Shown: piece after piece, positions 1 to 8,686 of the stretch | Layout: every line of letters begins with the position of its first letter | Position numbering within the stretch: position 1 is the stretch's first letter | Assembly: GCF_965222285.1 (NCBI RefSeq) | Contig: NZ_OZ244942.1 | Coordinates: 62,001 to 126,000, forward strand | Reading direction: 5' to 3' | DNA length: 64,000 bases | From: Tepidicaulis sp002389665 | GTDB taxonomy: Bacteria > Pseudomonadota > Alphaproteobacteria > Parvibaculales > Parvibaculaceae | The notes under the pieces: generated by a model | The model's input: the letters and a program-made list of their open reading frames with translations, nothing else | Database searches by the model: none | What the model was told of the DNA's origin: nothing | Position numbers and translations under genes: made by a program

Positions 1-2
1 TG

Positions 3-1841
3 GAATATAACCCGCAGACCCAGAAGAAACTCGACTATTTCGATCTGGCCGCGAAGCTGGAAAAGGAAATCCGCGCCAAATACGAAGTCGAAGGCGGGGA
101 CTACAATGTCCGCATCATCGGCTTTGCCAAACTGATCGGCGACATTGCCGACGGCGCGCAGACGGTGGTGATCTTCTTCATTGCCGCCTTCATTCTGACG
201 GTGCTGTCGGTTTACCTCTATTCGCGTTCCGCGATCCTGACCTTCCTGCCGCTCTTCTGCTCGCTGACCTCGCTGGTCTGGCAGTTCGGCATTCTGCACT
301 TCCTCGGCTACGGGCTCGACCCGCTGGCCATTCTCGTGCCCTTCCTCGTCTTTGCCATCGGGGTGAGCCACGGGGTGCAGCAGATCAACCTGATCACGGC
401 TGAAATCAGCCGCGGGGCGAATGCCGAAGAAGCGGCCCGTTCCAGCTTCTCCGGTCTCCTGATCCCCGGCTCCATGGCACTGGTCACGGACCTTGTGGGC
501 TTCGGCACGCTCTACATGATCGAAATCCAGATGATCCAGGAACTGGCCATCACCGCCTCTATCGGTGTGGCGCTGAAGATCATCACCAACCTTCTCATGC
601 TGCCCATTCTGGCCAGCTACTTCACCTTCGATGAAGGCTTTGCCGACCGCGTGGCCCGTGCCCGCGAGTTCCGCATGAAGATCATGAACGTGCTGGGCAA
701 TATCGCGAACCCGAAAACGGCGGTCGTGACCTTCCTCATCTCTGTCACGCTCTTCGTGGTGGCGGTGATCGAAAGCCAGAACCGGCATGTGGGCGCGCTG
801 CACCCCGGCTCGCCGGAGCTGAAGGACGACGCCCGCTATAACGTCGACTCCAACGTCATCGCCGGCAAGTTCGCGCTCGGCCTCAACCTCCTGACCGTGG
901 TTGTGGAAACGCCGTCGGAAGCCTGTATCAAATATCCCTACATGGAATATTTGAACCGCTTCTCCTGGTACATGCAGAACGTGGACGGCGTATCGCTGGT
1001 TCTGTCGCTGCCTTATGCGGCCAAGAACTCGTCTTCGGGCTGGAACGAAGGGAACCTGAAATGGCGGGCGCTGCCGCGCAACCAGTTCGCGCTGGTGCAG
1101 GCCGTTGGTCCCGTGCCGCCCTCTTCCGGTCTTTTGAACCAGGACTGCTCGGTGCTCTCGCAGCTGATCTTCCTGGAAGACTCGAAAGCGACGACCATCG
1201 AAACGGCGGTCGAGGCGGTGGAGCAATACCGCGCCGATAACCCGCTTGAAGGCGTCACCATCCGTCTGGCCTCCGGTAATATGGGCGTGCAGGCGGCGGT
1301 GAACGATGCCATCGAGGAAGCCGAGCTTCCGATGATCCTCTGGGTCTATGTGGCGATCGTGGCGCTGGTGATCCTGACCTACCGCGACTGGCGCGCGACG
1401 GTGGCCTGTACGGTGCCGCTGACCTTCGCCACGTTCTTCGGCTACTGGTTCATGGAGATCCTGCAGATCGGTCTGACGGTGGCGACGCTGCCGGTGATCG
1501 TGCTGGCGGTTGGCCTCGGCGTGGACTACGCGTTCTATATCTACAACCGCGTGCAGTTCCACCTGGCCGAAGGGTTCAATGTGACGGATGCCTACAAGCA
1601 GACGCTGCATGAAACCGGCATGGCCGTGGTCTTCACCGCCATCACCATGGCGATCGGTGTGTCGACCTGGACCTTCTCGCCGCTGAAATTCCAGGCGGAT
1701 ATGGGCCTGCTGCTGACCTTCATGTTCATGACCAACATGATCATGGCGATCACCACGCTGCCTTCCATCGCGGTGATCCTGGATATGCTCTTCCCGCGTA
1801 AGAAGCCGGTGAAAGCGCCGTCGGGCGCGCTGGCCCACTAA
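3..1841 (+). CDS. RND superfamily (MMPL-type) exporter, C-terminal part
   Basis: The gene runs in from the left edge; the reading frame is open from position 3, so the first visible ATG at 165 is internal. About 612 residues are seen. Two clusters of hydrophobic segments flank a soluble region of roughly 250 residues, the usual half-repeat layout of MMPL/RND transporters and patched-like proteins. The segments FAIGVSHGVQQ and AVGLGVDYAFYIYNR are equivalent positions of the two repeats; the acidic residue in the second is the kind that carries protons in this family. Known members export lipids or hopanoid-like compounds through the inner membrane, but the substrate here is not visible. Upstream partners are outside the window. 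Confidence 0.9.
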   Translation, partial: EYNPQTQKKLDYFDLAAKLEKEIRAKYEVEGGDYNVRIIGFAKLIGDIADGAQTVVIFFIAAFILTVLSVYLYSRSAILTFLPLFCSLTSLVWQFGILHFLGYGLDPLAILVPFLVFAIGVSHGVQQINLITAEISRGANAEEAARSSFSGLLIPGSMALVTDLVGFGTLYMIEIQMIQELAITASIGVALKIITNLLMLPILASYFTFDEGFADRVARAREFRMKIMNVLGNIANPKTAVVTFLISVTLFVVAVIESQNRHVGALHPGSPELKDDARYNVDSNVIAGKFALGLNLLTVVVETPSEACIKYPYMEYLNRFSWYMQNVDGVSLVLSLPYAAKNSSSGWNEGNLKWRALPRNQFALVQAVGPVPPSSGLLNQDCSVLSQLIFLEDSKATTIETAVEAVEQYRADNPLEGVTIRLASGNMGVQAAVNDAIEEAELPMILWVYVAIVALVILTYRDWRATVACTVPLTFATFFGYWFMEILQIGLTVATLPVIVLAVGLGVDYAFYIYNRVQFHLAEGFNVTDAYKQTLHETGMAVVFTAITMAIGVSTWTFSPLKFQADMGLLLTFMFMTNMIMAITTLPSIAVILDMLFPRKKPVKAPSGALAH

Positions 1842-2028
1842 GGGACGGGCCCATCGGGGTGTTTGATCCCGATCAAAACAAGTGTTGAGATGACGCCGCC
1901 GAGGGACATTTGCCTTCGGCGGCGTTATCATTTCCGGGCCGGGACAAGAACGCGGCCAGCACAGGTAAGCACAGACAGCGCTGCCGGCTGGGCTGGGCGG
2001 CAAGGGCCCCGCAAAAGGAGGAACGCAT

Positions 2029-2484
2029 ATGTTGGACCGTATCTTGAATTTCATTGCCCGGGGACCGGCCGCGCCCGCCCCCCAATTGGAAAGCGCCGCC
2101 ACGCGGCGTGAGCTGGCGGCGGCGGCCTTGATGGTCGAGGCGGCGCGGCTCGATAAAAGCTTCGATGCCGCCGAGCGCGCGGCGATCATCCGTGTGGTGA
2201 AAGAGCGCTTCAGCCTCTCGCCGGAAGATGCGACCGAGCTTGTGGCAGTGGCCGAACAGGCCGAGCGGCGCAATTACGACCCTTGGGTCTTCGTCGAGAC
2301 GGTGAAACGGTCTTTCTCCGAGGAAGAGAAAAAGGACCTCCTGAAGGCGCTCTGGGAAGTCGCCTATGCCGATGGAGGGCTGCATAAGTTCGAAAGCTAT
2401 CTCGTCAATCACGTCTCCAAGCAATTGGAGCTGACCAAGGAAGATTGCGAGACCGCTCGTAAAGCGGCCGAACAAGCCGCCTGA
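2029..2484 (+). CDS. TerB-family (tellurite resistance TerB-like) protein
   Basis: A 151-residue, mostly helical soluble protein. Residues about 22-145 match the TerB fold pattern: paired acidic helices with the segments LDKSFDAAERAAI and YADGGLHKFE, where the D-x-x-h-x-x-E positions are the metal-binding carboxylates of the family. A good ribosome site (AAAAGGAGGA) lies just before the ATG. It stands alone between the exporter and katA and is followed by a clear terminator. TerB proteins are linked to tellurite and stress responses in gammaproteobacteria; in alphaproteobacteria stand-alone copies like this have no firm role, so the function is inferred only from fold. Confidence 0.85.
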   Translation: MLDRILNFIARGPAAPAPQLESAATRRELAAAALMVEAARLDKSFDAAERAAIIRVVKERFSLSPEDATELVAVAEQAERRNYDPWVFVETVKRSFSEEEKKDLLKALWEVAYADGGLHKFESYLVNHVSKQLELTKEDCETARKAAEQAA

Positions 2485-2533
2485 ACGGACGATGCCCGCA
2501 AGACCGGCGGAAATCCGCCAATCGGGACGAAAG

Positions 2534-2565
2534 AAGGAGAGGCAGTGCCTCTCCTTTTGTTTTTT
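2534..2565 (+). terminator. Rho-independent terminator after the TerB-like gene
   Basis: A perfect 11-bp inverted repeat (AAGGAGAGGCA, one centre base, then its complement) is followed by TTTT-G-TTTTTT. It ends TerB-gene transcription just before the katA control region. Confidence 0.85.
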
Positions 2566-2578
2566 AGAATTATTATAA
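2564..2578. promoter_or_regulatory. PerR/Fur-superfamily-like box upstream of katA
   Basis: TTAGAATTATTATAA matches the classic PerR box (TTATAATnATTATAA) at 13 of the 14 defined positions. It lies directly upstream of the -35 hexamer of the katA promoter, a position suited to control by a peroxide- or iron-sensing Fur-family regulator. The consensus comes from Gram-positive PerR, so the actual alphaproteobacterial regulator (PerR-like, Fur/Mur or Irr) is not determined. Confidence 0.5.
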
Positions 2579-2584
2579 TAAACC

Positions 2585-2613
2585 TTGACGCGCAGCCATC
2601 TGCTCCTTACATT
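2585..2613 (+). promoter_or_regulatory. Predicted sigma-70 promoter of katA
   Basis: TTGACG (2585-2590) and TACATT (2608-2613) are separated by 17 bp. This is the only good hexamer pair between the terminator and the katA start. Confidence 0.6.
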
Positions 2614-2638
2614 GGAATTGTTCTAAACAAAATTCCAA
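2612..2638. promoter_or_regulatory. Palindrome at the katA transcription start (candidate operator)
   Basis: Perfect 8-bp arms TTGGAATT and AATTCCAA flank an 11-bp AT-rich centre that contains GTTCTAAAC. The repeat spans the predicted -10/+1 region and ends next to the ribosome site, so a bound protein would block transcription, or the RNA hairpin could affect translation. Confidence 0.5.
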
Positions 2639-2650
2639 GGGGAATGAGCC

Positions 2651-4108
2651 ATGTCCGAGAAACCGCGTTTGACGACCGCCGGCGGGGCGCCGGTTGCCGA
2701 TAATCAGAACTCCATGACGGCCGGTCCGCGCGGCCCGCTTTTGATGCAGGACGTGCATCTCATCGAGAAGCTCGCCCATTTCAACCGCGAGCGTATCCCC
2801 GAGCGCGTCGTTCATGCCAAAGGCTCGGGCGCCTTCGGCACCTTCACGGTGACGAACGACATTTCCAAATACACCAAGGCGAAGATTTTCGGCGAAGTAG
2901 GCAAGAAAACGGAGATGCTGGCGCGCTTTTCAACCGTTGCCGGGGAAGCGGGCGCGGCGGATGCCGAGCGCGACGTGCGCGGCTTCGCGCTCAAATTCTA
3001 TACCGAGGAAGGCAACTGGGATCTGGTCGGCAACAACACGCCGGTCTTCTTCATCCGCGATCCGCTGAAATTCCCCGACTTCATCCATTCGCAAAAGCGC
3101 GATCCGAAAAGCCATTTGCGCTCCGGCACGATGCAGTGGGATTTCTGGTCTCATTCGCCCGAAAGCCTGCACCAGGTGACGATCCTCTTTTCCGAGCGCG
3201 GCCAGCCGAAAACGCTGCGCCATATGAACGGCTATGGCAGCCACACCTATTCCTTCATCAATGAGGAAAATGAACGCTTCTGGGTGAAGTTCCACTTCAA
3301 GACCATGCAGGGCATCGAAACCAATAGCGGCGATGAAGTGGCAAAGCTCATCGGCGAGGACCGGGAGAGCCACCAGCGCGATCTCTTCACCTCGATCGAG
3401 AAGGGCGATTATCCCAAATGGCGGCTGATGGTGCAGATCATGCCCGAGGCCGAGGCGGAAAAGACCTGGTACAACCCCTTCGATCTCACCAAGGTCTGGC
3501 CGCATGGCGATTATCCGCTCATCGAAGTCGGCATCATGGAGCTCAACCGCAATCCGGAAAACTATTTCGCCGATATCGAGCAGGCCGCTTTCGAGCCCAA
3601 CAACACGGTGCCCGGCATCGGTTTCTCGCCGGACAAGATGCTGCAGTCGCGTCTCTTTGCCTATCAGGATGCGCACCGCTACCGGCTCGGTGTGAACTAT
3701 ACGCAGATCCCGGCCAACAAGCCGCGCTGCCCGGTGCATTCCTATCAGCGCGACGGGGCGATGCGGGTGGACGGCAATGGCGGGGCGGCGCCGGTCTATG
3801 AGCCCAACAGTTTCGGCGGGCCGGTGGATGCTGCGCGCTTCAAAGAACCGCCGCTGAAAATTTCCGGCGATGCGGATCATTACGATCACCGCGAAGGCAA
3901 TGACGACTACCGCCAGGCGGGCGATCTCTTCCGCCTGATGAACGAGGCGCAGAAGAAACATCTCCTCGACGCCATTGCCGGCGCCATGGACGGCGTGCCG
4001 GAAGAGATTCAGCGCCGCCAGATCGGCCATTTCCTGAAAGCCGACAAGGCTTACGGGGAAGGTGTCGCAAGCCGCCTCGGCATCCCGGTTGCAGACGCCG
4101 CCGAATAG
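2651..4108 (+). CDS. katA: Monofunctional haem catalase
   Basis: A 485-residue small-subunit catalase (2 H2O2 to 2 H2O + O2). The distal haem histidine is His55 in RVVHAKGSGAFG, the distal asparagine lies in GNNTPVFF (residues 127-134), and the proximal haem tyrosine is Tyr338 in RLFAYQDAHRYR. The length and absence of a C-terminal flavodoxin-like domain fit clade 3 enzymes. The start is supported by AAGGGGA 9 bases upstream. It is monocistronic: a terminator precedes its promoter and a bidirectional terminator follows. Its promoter carries a PerR/Fur-like box and a palindrome, which suits peroxide or iron-responsive control. Confidence 0.97.
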   Translation: MSEKPRLTTAGGAPVADNQNSMTAGPRGPLLMQDVHLIEKLAHFNRERIPERVVHAKGSGAFGTFTVTNDISKYTKAKIFGEVGKKTEMLARFSTVAGEAGAADAERDVRGFALKFYTEEGNWDLVGNNTPVFFIRDPLKFPDFIHSQKRDPKSHLRSGTMQWDFWSHSPESLHQVTILFSERGQPKTLRHMNGYGSHTYSFINEENERFWVKFHFKTMQGIETNSGDEVAKLIGEDRESHQRDLFTSIEKGDYPKWRLMVQIMPEAEAEKTWYNPFDLTKVWPHGDYPLIEVGIMELNRNPENYFADIEQAAFEPNNTVPGIGFSPDKMLQSRLFAYQDAHRYRLGVNYTQIPANKPRCPVHSYQRDGAMRVDGNGGAAPVYEPNSFGGPVDAARFKEPPLKISGDADHYDHREGNDDYRQAGDLFRLMNEAQKKHLLDAIAGAMDGVPEEIQRRQIGHFLKADKAYGEGVASRLGIPVADAAE

Positions 4109-4162
4109 GTTTGGCTAATCAAAGAGCAGGCGCCGGTTCCAAGCCATAAGGCGCCTCTTGAA

Positions 4163-4199
4163 GCCCGTGACCCTCCAGCTCCCTGGGTCACGGGCCTTT
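4163..4199. terminator. Bidirectional terminator between katA and the autotransporter gene
   Basis: An 11-bp perfect stem GCCCGTGACCC / GGGTCACGGGC with an 11-nt loop, followed on the plus strand by CTTTCTTTG. It lies between two convergent genes. Confidence 0.75.
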
Positions 4200-4205
4200 C
4201 TTTGC

Positions 4206-6791
4206 TCAGAACCGGTGCTGCAGGCGCAGGACCGCCGCCGTTTCCTGGCGTCCTGCAATGTGATCGGCTTCGCTCCGGTGGAACGTAAGCCCGGTCAGCC
4301 GCGTGCTCGGATCGATATCGAACCCGTAGGTTACCTCATACCGGGTCTCCTGGCCGGAAGGGCGTAGCGAGACGTCCTGATGGCGGGTGAGAATATCGCC
4401 GTTCCAGTCCCGCCAGACAGGCAGATTGAGCGATGTCTGCCCGCCCGTGATGCGCAAGGGCTGCGAGACGGCAAGGCCGAGCGCATCGCCCTTTGAGAAG
4501 AGATGCTCGCCGATAAGCCCGCCCGACATTTGCTGTGTCTTGACGTTGCCCACCGATGTGATGAGAGCGGCGGCCGCTCCGTCCACAACTGTCCAGCCAT
4601 GATGGTAGCTGCCGAGGAGGGTCCAATGCTCATCGATTGCCGCTTCCGCGCGGATGCCGGCAAAGGCGGTACGGGAATCTTCACCAAGACCGAGCCCGCC
4701 GCGCGCGTCGGTGCCGAGCACCGTACCGTCCTCACTCATCGCCCCGCCATCGATCCCGATGGCGATGCTCCCGGTGGGGCGCAGGGAAAGCGTGGTGAAG
4801 GCACCGAACCCATCAAAAGCCCGGTCCTCATTGCCTTCCCCTTCAAAGGAAAGAACGCCGATGCTGGCCTTCTCGCCGAGCGGCATTTCAAAGCCCGCCG
4901 AATAACCGTCCTCGGCAAAGCCCGCATAAGGCACCGAGAACATTTCAGGCCTATAGGCGAAGGCCGTTTGCGCGGCTTCAGGCGCAAGGCGGTTTAGAAA
5001 CTCGCCGCTGCTTTGATGAAACCCAGCACTGAACGTGCCGCCCCAGAGCGGGGTGTCGAGAAACGCCGCATCGATTTCGACGCCCGTGCCGAGCTGTGTG
5101 GAGCGGAAATCGAGATCGGCATCCCGCACCGAAATGGAAACGCCGCCGCCGCCTGGCAGCACCGTTTGCGTGAGATTCGTTCGTTTGCCAAGCGATTGCA
5201 GCGTATCGAGCGCAGTGATGACGGGCTCCTGGACGGCGACCCTGTCTCCCAGATTATAAAGAAAGGCCGCGCCGCCCTCATCGAAAGCGGCGATCCGCAG
5301 CCCGTCCAGTGCCTGTGTAAAAGCATCGCCGAAGGCGCGCGAGGCGCTGAGTACGGTCTGCATGATGCTGGGGCCTGTGCCGCCATCATGCACATTGCCG
5401 CTGGCAAGCACCTGGACGCGGCCGATGGGGCTCGTCGCCGCATCGAGATCGAGAATGCCTTGGCCGTGGGAATTCGTGCTATAGCCGGCAAAGGACCGGT
5501 CGGCAGTGGTAAGAAGGCGGCTCACCGCCTCTTCCGGGGAAAGGCCGAGCCCTTGCACCACGAGCACGACGGCGCCGCTGACAAGCGGCGTTGCCATGGA
5601 TGTGCCGGAAAGATTGCCATAGGTGCTGGTGGGCACGGTGGAATAGATATTCGTGCCGGGCGCGGCAAGACAGAAAGCCTGCGCTTGCCCGCAGCCGACG
5701 CTGACGACCTGGTCGCTGCTGTTTACATTTGTCACAGCAAGCCAGCGGCCCATCAGGCGGCTGTCGACAAGCGGCATGCCGGAGGAAACATCGATGCCGC
5801 CTAATGCGGGGTTATTGGATGCGGCAAAAACGATGACGCTGCCTCTGTCTTGCGCGCCGTCCATGGAGTTCAGAAAATTCTGCCAGTCCGAGGCTGCGCC
5901 GCCGACAACGCTGGCAAGCGCGCTGGCCGTGCTTTTGCCGCCCGCGATTTCCGCCTGTACGTCGGAGATGCGTGCATTATAGCCCCAGCTATTGCTGATG
6001 ACTGTGGCGCCCAGAATACCGGCGCGGGTGAACTGCGCGGCGGACTGATCGAGCGTGCCGAACTGATAAAGCGCAAGGTTGGCATCGAACGCCGCCCCGT
6101 GCATGCCGACATTGTCTTTCCGTGCTGCGGCGATGCCGGTCACGTGGGTGCCGTGCGTTTCGATCGGCATGGCGCCGGGCAGGGGATTGCCCGCGGCATT
6201 GAACTGCACCTGAATTTTGCCGGAAAATTCAGGATGATTGAGCTGATAGCCGTCATCGAGAATGGCGATGGTGTGGCCCGCGCCTGTGTACCCCCGCGCG
6301 TAAGCATGGGCGAGATTGACCCGGTCATAGCCGCCATGGGCAAGATATTCGGAGGTGCGGAAAGCATTGACGGCGGCCGGTGTCGCCGGGTCGGTGACGA
6401 CAGTGCTGCCGCCGGCCCCGCCGCCATCATCGCCGCCGCCGCCCCCGCTCGCGCCGAGCGCCACAGCGCCGCCGACAACGGCCACCCCGCCGGCAATGGC
6501 TGCGACCGTGCCCGCGCCTATCCCGCCGGCGCTGGCGCTCGCCGCACCTGCCGCCCCTGTGCCGGGAGCGGCTTCTGCACGCTGCCGTCCCGCAGCGTTT
6601 TCAGGTTCTTCTCCGGCGCTGTCTCTTTCGATGCTGAAGGGGGCGGCAATGCGCCAATCGGGCGTGAATTGATTATCTGAGAACGGATCGCTTGCTTGCA
6701 GGTTCTGGACGGGCAATGCGCAAAGCGCGATTGCCGAGACGGTCAGGACGGCGCGCTGCGGGCCCCGCCTCCATAGATGCAGGTGCGGCAT
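4206..6791 (-). CDS. Subtilisin-like (S8) serine protease autotransporter
   Basis: About 861 residues from the chosen start. A signal peptide (residues 1-34, ending near LQASDP) is followed by a low-complexity Ala/Gly linker (residues about 75-135). The S8 protease domain has Asp near 180 (AILDDGY), His213 (ETHGTHV) and Ser398 (SGTSMATP). The C-terminal about 280 residues form an autotransporter beta-barrel that ends in Phe (LQHRF), the outer-membrane insertion signature. The protease would be displayed or released at the cell surface. The ATG at 6791 is preferred over the in-frame ATG at 6809 because GAGGGAG stands at the right distance before it. The gene has no partner. Its natural substrate is unknown. 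Confidence 0.92.
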   Translation of the reverse strand: MPHLHLWRRGPQRAVLTVSAIALCALPVQNLQASDPFSDNQFTPDWRIAAPFSIERDSAGEEPENAAGRQRAEAAPGTGAAGAASASAGGIGAGTVAAIAGGVAVVGGAVALGASGGGGGDDGGGAGGSTVVTDPATPAAVNAFRTSEYLAHGGYDRVNLAHAYARGYTGAGHTIAILDDGYQLNHPEFSGKIQVQFNAAGNPLPGAMPIETHGTHVTGIAAARKDNVGMHGAAFDANLALYQFGTLDQSAAQFTRAGILGATVISNSWGYNARISDVQAEIAGGKSTASALASVVGGAASDWQNFLNSMDGAQDRGSVIVFAASNNPALGGIDVSSGMPLVDSRLMGRWLAVTNVNSSDQVVSVGCGQAQAFCLAAPGTNIYSTVPTSTYGNLSGTSMATPLVSGAVVLVVQGLGLSPEEAVSRLLTTADRSFAGYSTNSHGQGILDLDAATSPIGRVQVLASGNVHDGGTGPSIMQTVLSASRAFGDAFTQALDGLRIAAFDEGGAAFLYNLGDRVAVQEPVITALDTLQSLGKRTNLTQTVLPGGGGVSISVRDADLDFRSTQLGTGVEIDAAFLDTPLWGGTFSAGFHQSSGEFLNRLAPEAAQTAFAYRPEMFSVPYAGFAEDGYSAGFEMPLGEKASIGVLSFEGEGNEDRAFDGFGAFTTLSLRPTGSIAIGIDGGAMSEDGTVLGTDARGGLGLGEDSRTAFAGIRAEAAIDEHWTLLGSYHHGWTVVDGAAAALITSVGNVKTQQMSGGLIGEHLFSKGDALGLAVSQPLRITGGQTSLNLPVWRDWNGDILTRHQDVSLRPSGQETRYEVTYGFDIDPSTRLTGLTFHRSEADHIAGRQETAAVLRLQHRF

Positions 6792-6918
6792 GTCATCTCC
6801 CTCACACATACTCCTCGATGCATAAGGAAAACGGTTGACATTATTGTTTGTTCACGGAGGAGTAGAGAGGTTTCGAAAATGCAAAACCTCGCGCACCCGC
6901 CTGCGCGCCAAGGTAGGC

Positions 6919-7560
6919 TTAGCGCAGCGGGAACCCGACGGCTGCCTCCAGCTCTTCTAGCGCCTGGGCGGCATTCAGTACCTTGATCGTGTGCATGCCG
7001 AGCGCCTTGGCCGGTTTCAGGTTGATGCCGAGATCGTCGAGATAGACCGCGTCGGCAGGGGCGACGCCAAGCTCCGAGCAGGCCATTTCATAGATGCGCG
7101 GATCGGGCTTGCGGATGCCGATTTTCGAGCTTTCGATGACGTGGTCGAAAAGGTCCATGACTTCCTGAACGGCAGCGGCCTTATCCGCCGAGCGGGCCAT
7201 GCCGGCGCCTTCTCCGGCGGAAACATTGTTGGTGATGCAGCCGACTTTAAACTTCGCCTTGCAGCGTTTGAGCGCTTCGACCATTTCCGGGCGGATGTCG
7301 CCGGCAAGCAGCTCGATGATCTGGCGGCCCCGAATGTCCGCGCCGAGCCGCTTGGCTTCGGCGGCGAATTTTTCGTCGAACTCATCAAGGGAAATTTCGC
7401 TGCGCTCGAAAAGCGCCCAGGCATTGGTGTCGGGATCGGTCGCATTGATGCGGCGGATGAAATCTTTTTCAAGCCCGAGCTCCGCCTCGAACCGGTTGAA
7501 GGCTTCGAAAGGGCTGGAGGTCAAAACGCCGCCGAAATCCCAGATCACCGCTTGCACCAT
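6919..7560 (-). CDS. HAD-superfamily (HAD-IA) hydrolase-like protein
   Basis: 213 residues. HAD motif I is DFGGVL (Asp8), motif II Thr110 (CITNN), motif III Lys151 (RKPDP) and motif IV Asp175-Asp176 (YLDDLGIN), with the cap inserted after motif I as in HAD-IA. The second motif I acid (DxD) is replaced by Gly, as in the N-terminal domains of epoxide hydrolases and ACAD10-like proteins, so ordinary phosphatase activity is uncertain. The ATG at 7560 has AGGA eight bases upstream and starts right before motif I; an in-frame TTG at 7587 is less likely. It stands between the autotransporter and a terminator. Confidence 0.85.
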   Translation of the reverse strand: MVQAVIWDFGGVLTSSPFEAFNRFEAELGLEKDFIRRINATDPDTNAWALFERSEISLDEFDEKFAAEAKRLGADIRGRQIIELLAGDIRPEMVEALKRCKAKFKVGCITNNVSAGEGAGMARSADKAAAVQEVMDLFDHVIESSKIGIRKPDPRIYEMACSELGVAPADAVYLDDLGINLKPAKALGMHTIKVLNAAQALEELEAAVGFPLR

Positions 7561-7621
7561 GTCGTCTATCCTATGTCTGAAGGTCAATATCTGTTGGCGC
7601 GGACCCTAGCCGAAGCGCGGC

Positions 7622-7652
7622 AAAAGAAAAAGGGCGCCGGAGGGCGCCCTTT
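7622..7652 (-). terminator. Rho-independent terminator of the ParA/SPOR operon
   Basis: Read on the minus strand, GGGCGCC-CTCC-GGCGCCC is followed by TTTTTCTTTT. It lies 24 bp beyond the SPOR gene stop. Confidence 0.9.
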
Positions 7653-7675
7653 CGCGATCCGTAATGCGGGGGGCC

Positions 7676-8686
7676 TTAAGGCTGGCGGCGCACGATACAG
7701 TCCTGCCCGGCGGCTTTCAGCTTGCCGCAAAGGGCGTTTGCCCCGGCTTTGCTGTCAAAAGCGCCGGTGCGCACGCGGTAATAGATGCCCCGCTCGCCAA
7801 GATCGGCCTGCTGCAGGTTCAGCGCTTCACCGCCGAGCAGCGCGGGATATTTGCCCTGCAGCTTCGCCCAGGCGCCCCGCGCTCCCGCCTCGTCTTTGAC
7901 GGAGAGGAGCTGGATCAGATACTGGCCGGACTGCGCGATATTGCTCTGAGGAGCTGCCGGGGCCGTTTCCTCGGCCGCTGCGGTTTCGGGCTCTGCGGTC
8001 TCGGACGCGGCCGGTGCTTCTGCCTCGGCAACCGGTTCTTCCGGTGCGGCAGGCAGCTCCGGGCCCTGTTCGGCCAGGTCCAGCGCATCGGGCGTGATCG
8101 GGGTAATTTCGACCGGGGCCGGTTCGCCAGCAGTTTCGCCAGCCGGCTCCGTGCTCTCGGCGGTTTCTGCCGCCGTGCCCGTTTCTTCCTCGACGGGCGC
8201 GGTGCCGCGGCCTTCATCCATGACGACTTGATCCATACCGGCCTGGCCGCTTGTCTCCACACCGCTATCTTCTGCGGTAGCGGTTTCTTCCGCACCGCCT
8301 TCGGGAGACGCGGTTTCAGCGACCGTCTCGCCGCCGGAGGGTGCAAGGCTCTCGCGGTTGGCGAAAAGCGACATGGCGATCCCGGCAATGACCAGTACCG
8401 CGCCTGCGACCAGCGCGCCGAAGATGAAACGGCGGGTCACTTCGCGTTTGGCAGGCTCGTCATCCGGTTCCATCACGACATCCGGCTCGGGGCGCACGGG
8501 CGCTTCCTCGCCGCCTTCCGCCAGAAGGACGGAGGAGGGGGAAGCGTGAGCGGGCTCTTCGCTCGCTCCTGCGCCGCTCATTTCTTCCGGTGAACTGGCT
8601 CTGGCTTGCGGATCGATGGAGGAGGGCAGTGCCTCTCCCTTTTTGGCCAGGAGTTCACTGGTCAGCGACGCAGGCTTTTTCGTCAT
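7676..8686 (-). CDS. SPOR-domain membrane protein (peptidoglycan-binding, division-type)
   Basis: 336 residues. A cytoplasmic N-terminus of about 85 residues leads to one membrane segment (residues 87-108, FIFGALVAGAVLVIAG). A long acidic Ala/Glu/Pro-rich periplasmic linker follows. A C-terminal SPOR domain (residues about 260-336) begins QYLIQLLSV and has the typical repeated beta-alpha pattern, including YYRVRTGAF. SPOR domains bind denuded peptidoglycan at the septum, so a role in division or wall remodelling is likely. Its ATG overlaps the stop codon of the ParA-like gene (TAATG), so the two are probably translationally coupled. Some bases of the linker are repetitive, which can blur homology searches. 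Confidence 0.9.
   Translation of the reverse strand: MTKKPASLTSELLAKKGEALPSSIDPQARASSPEEMSGAGASEEPAHASPSSVLLAEGGEEAPVRPEPDVVMEPDDEPAKREVTRRFIFGALVAGAVLVIAGIAMSLFANRESLAPSGGETVAETASPEGGAEETATAEDSGVETSGQAGMDQVVMDEGRGTAPVEEETGTAAETAESTEPAGETAGEPAPVEITPITPDALDLAEQGPELPAAPEEPVAEAEAPAASETAEPETAAAEETAPAAPQSNIAQSGQYLIQLLSVKDEAGARGAWAKLQGKYPALLGGEALNLQQADLGERGIYYRVRTGAFDSKAGANALCGKLKAAGQDCIVRRQP

Noticed and set aside
1863..2111. 82-codon frame before the TerB-like gene
   Set aside because: It overlaps the TerB-like gene start in another frame and has no ribosome site or family resemblance.
2930..4030. 366-codon open frame on the minus strand inside katA
   Set aside because: It is antisense to an undoubted catalase gene, has no family resemblance, and such frames are common in GC-rich genes through codon bias.
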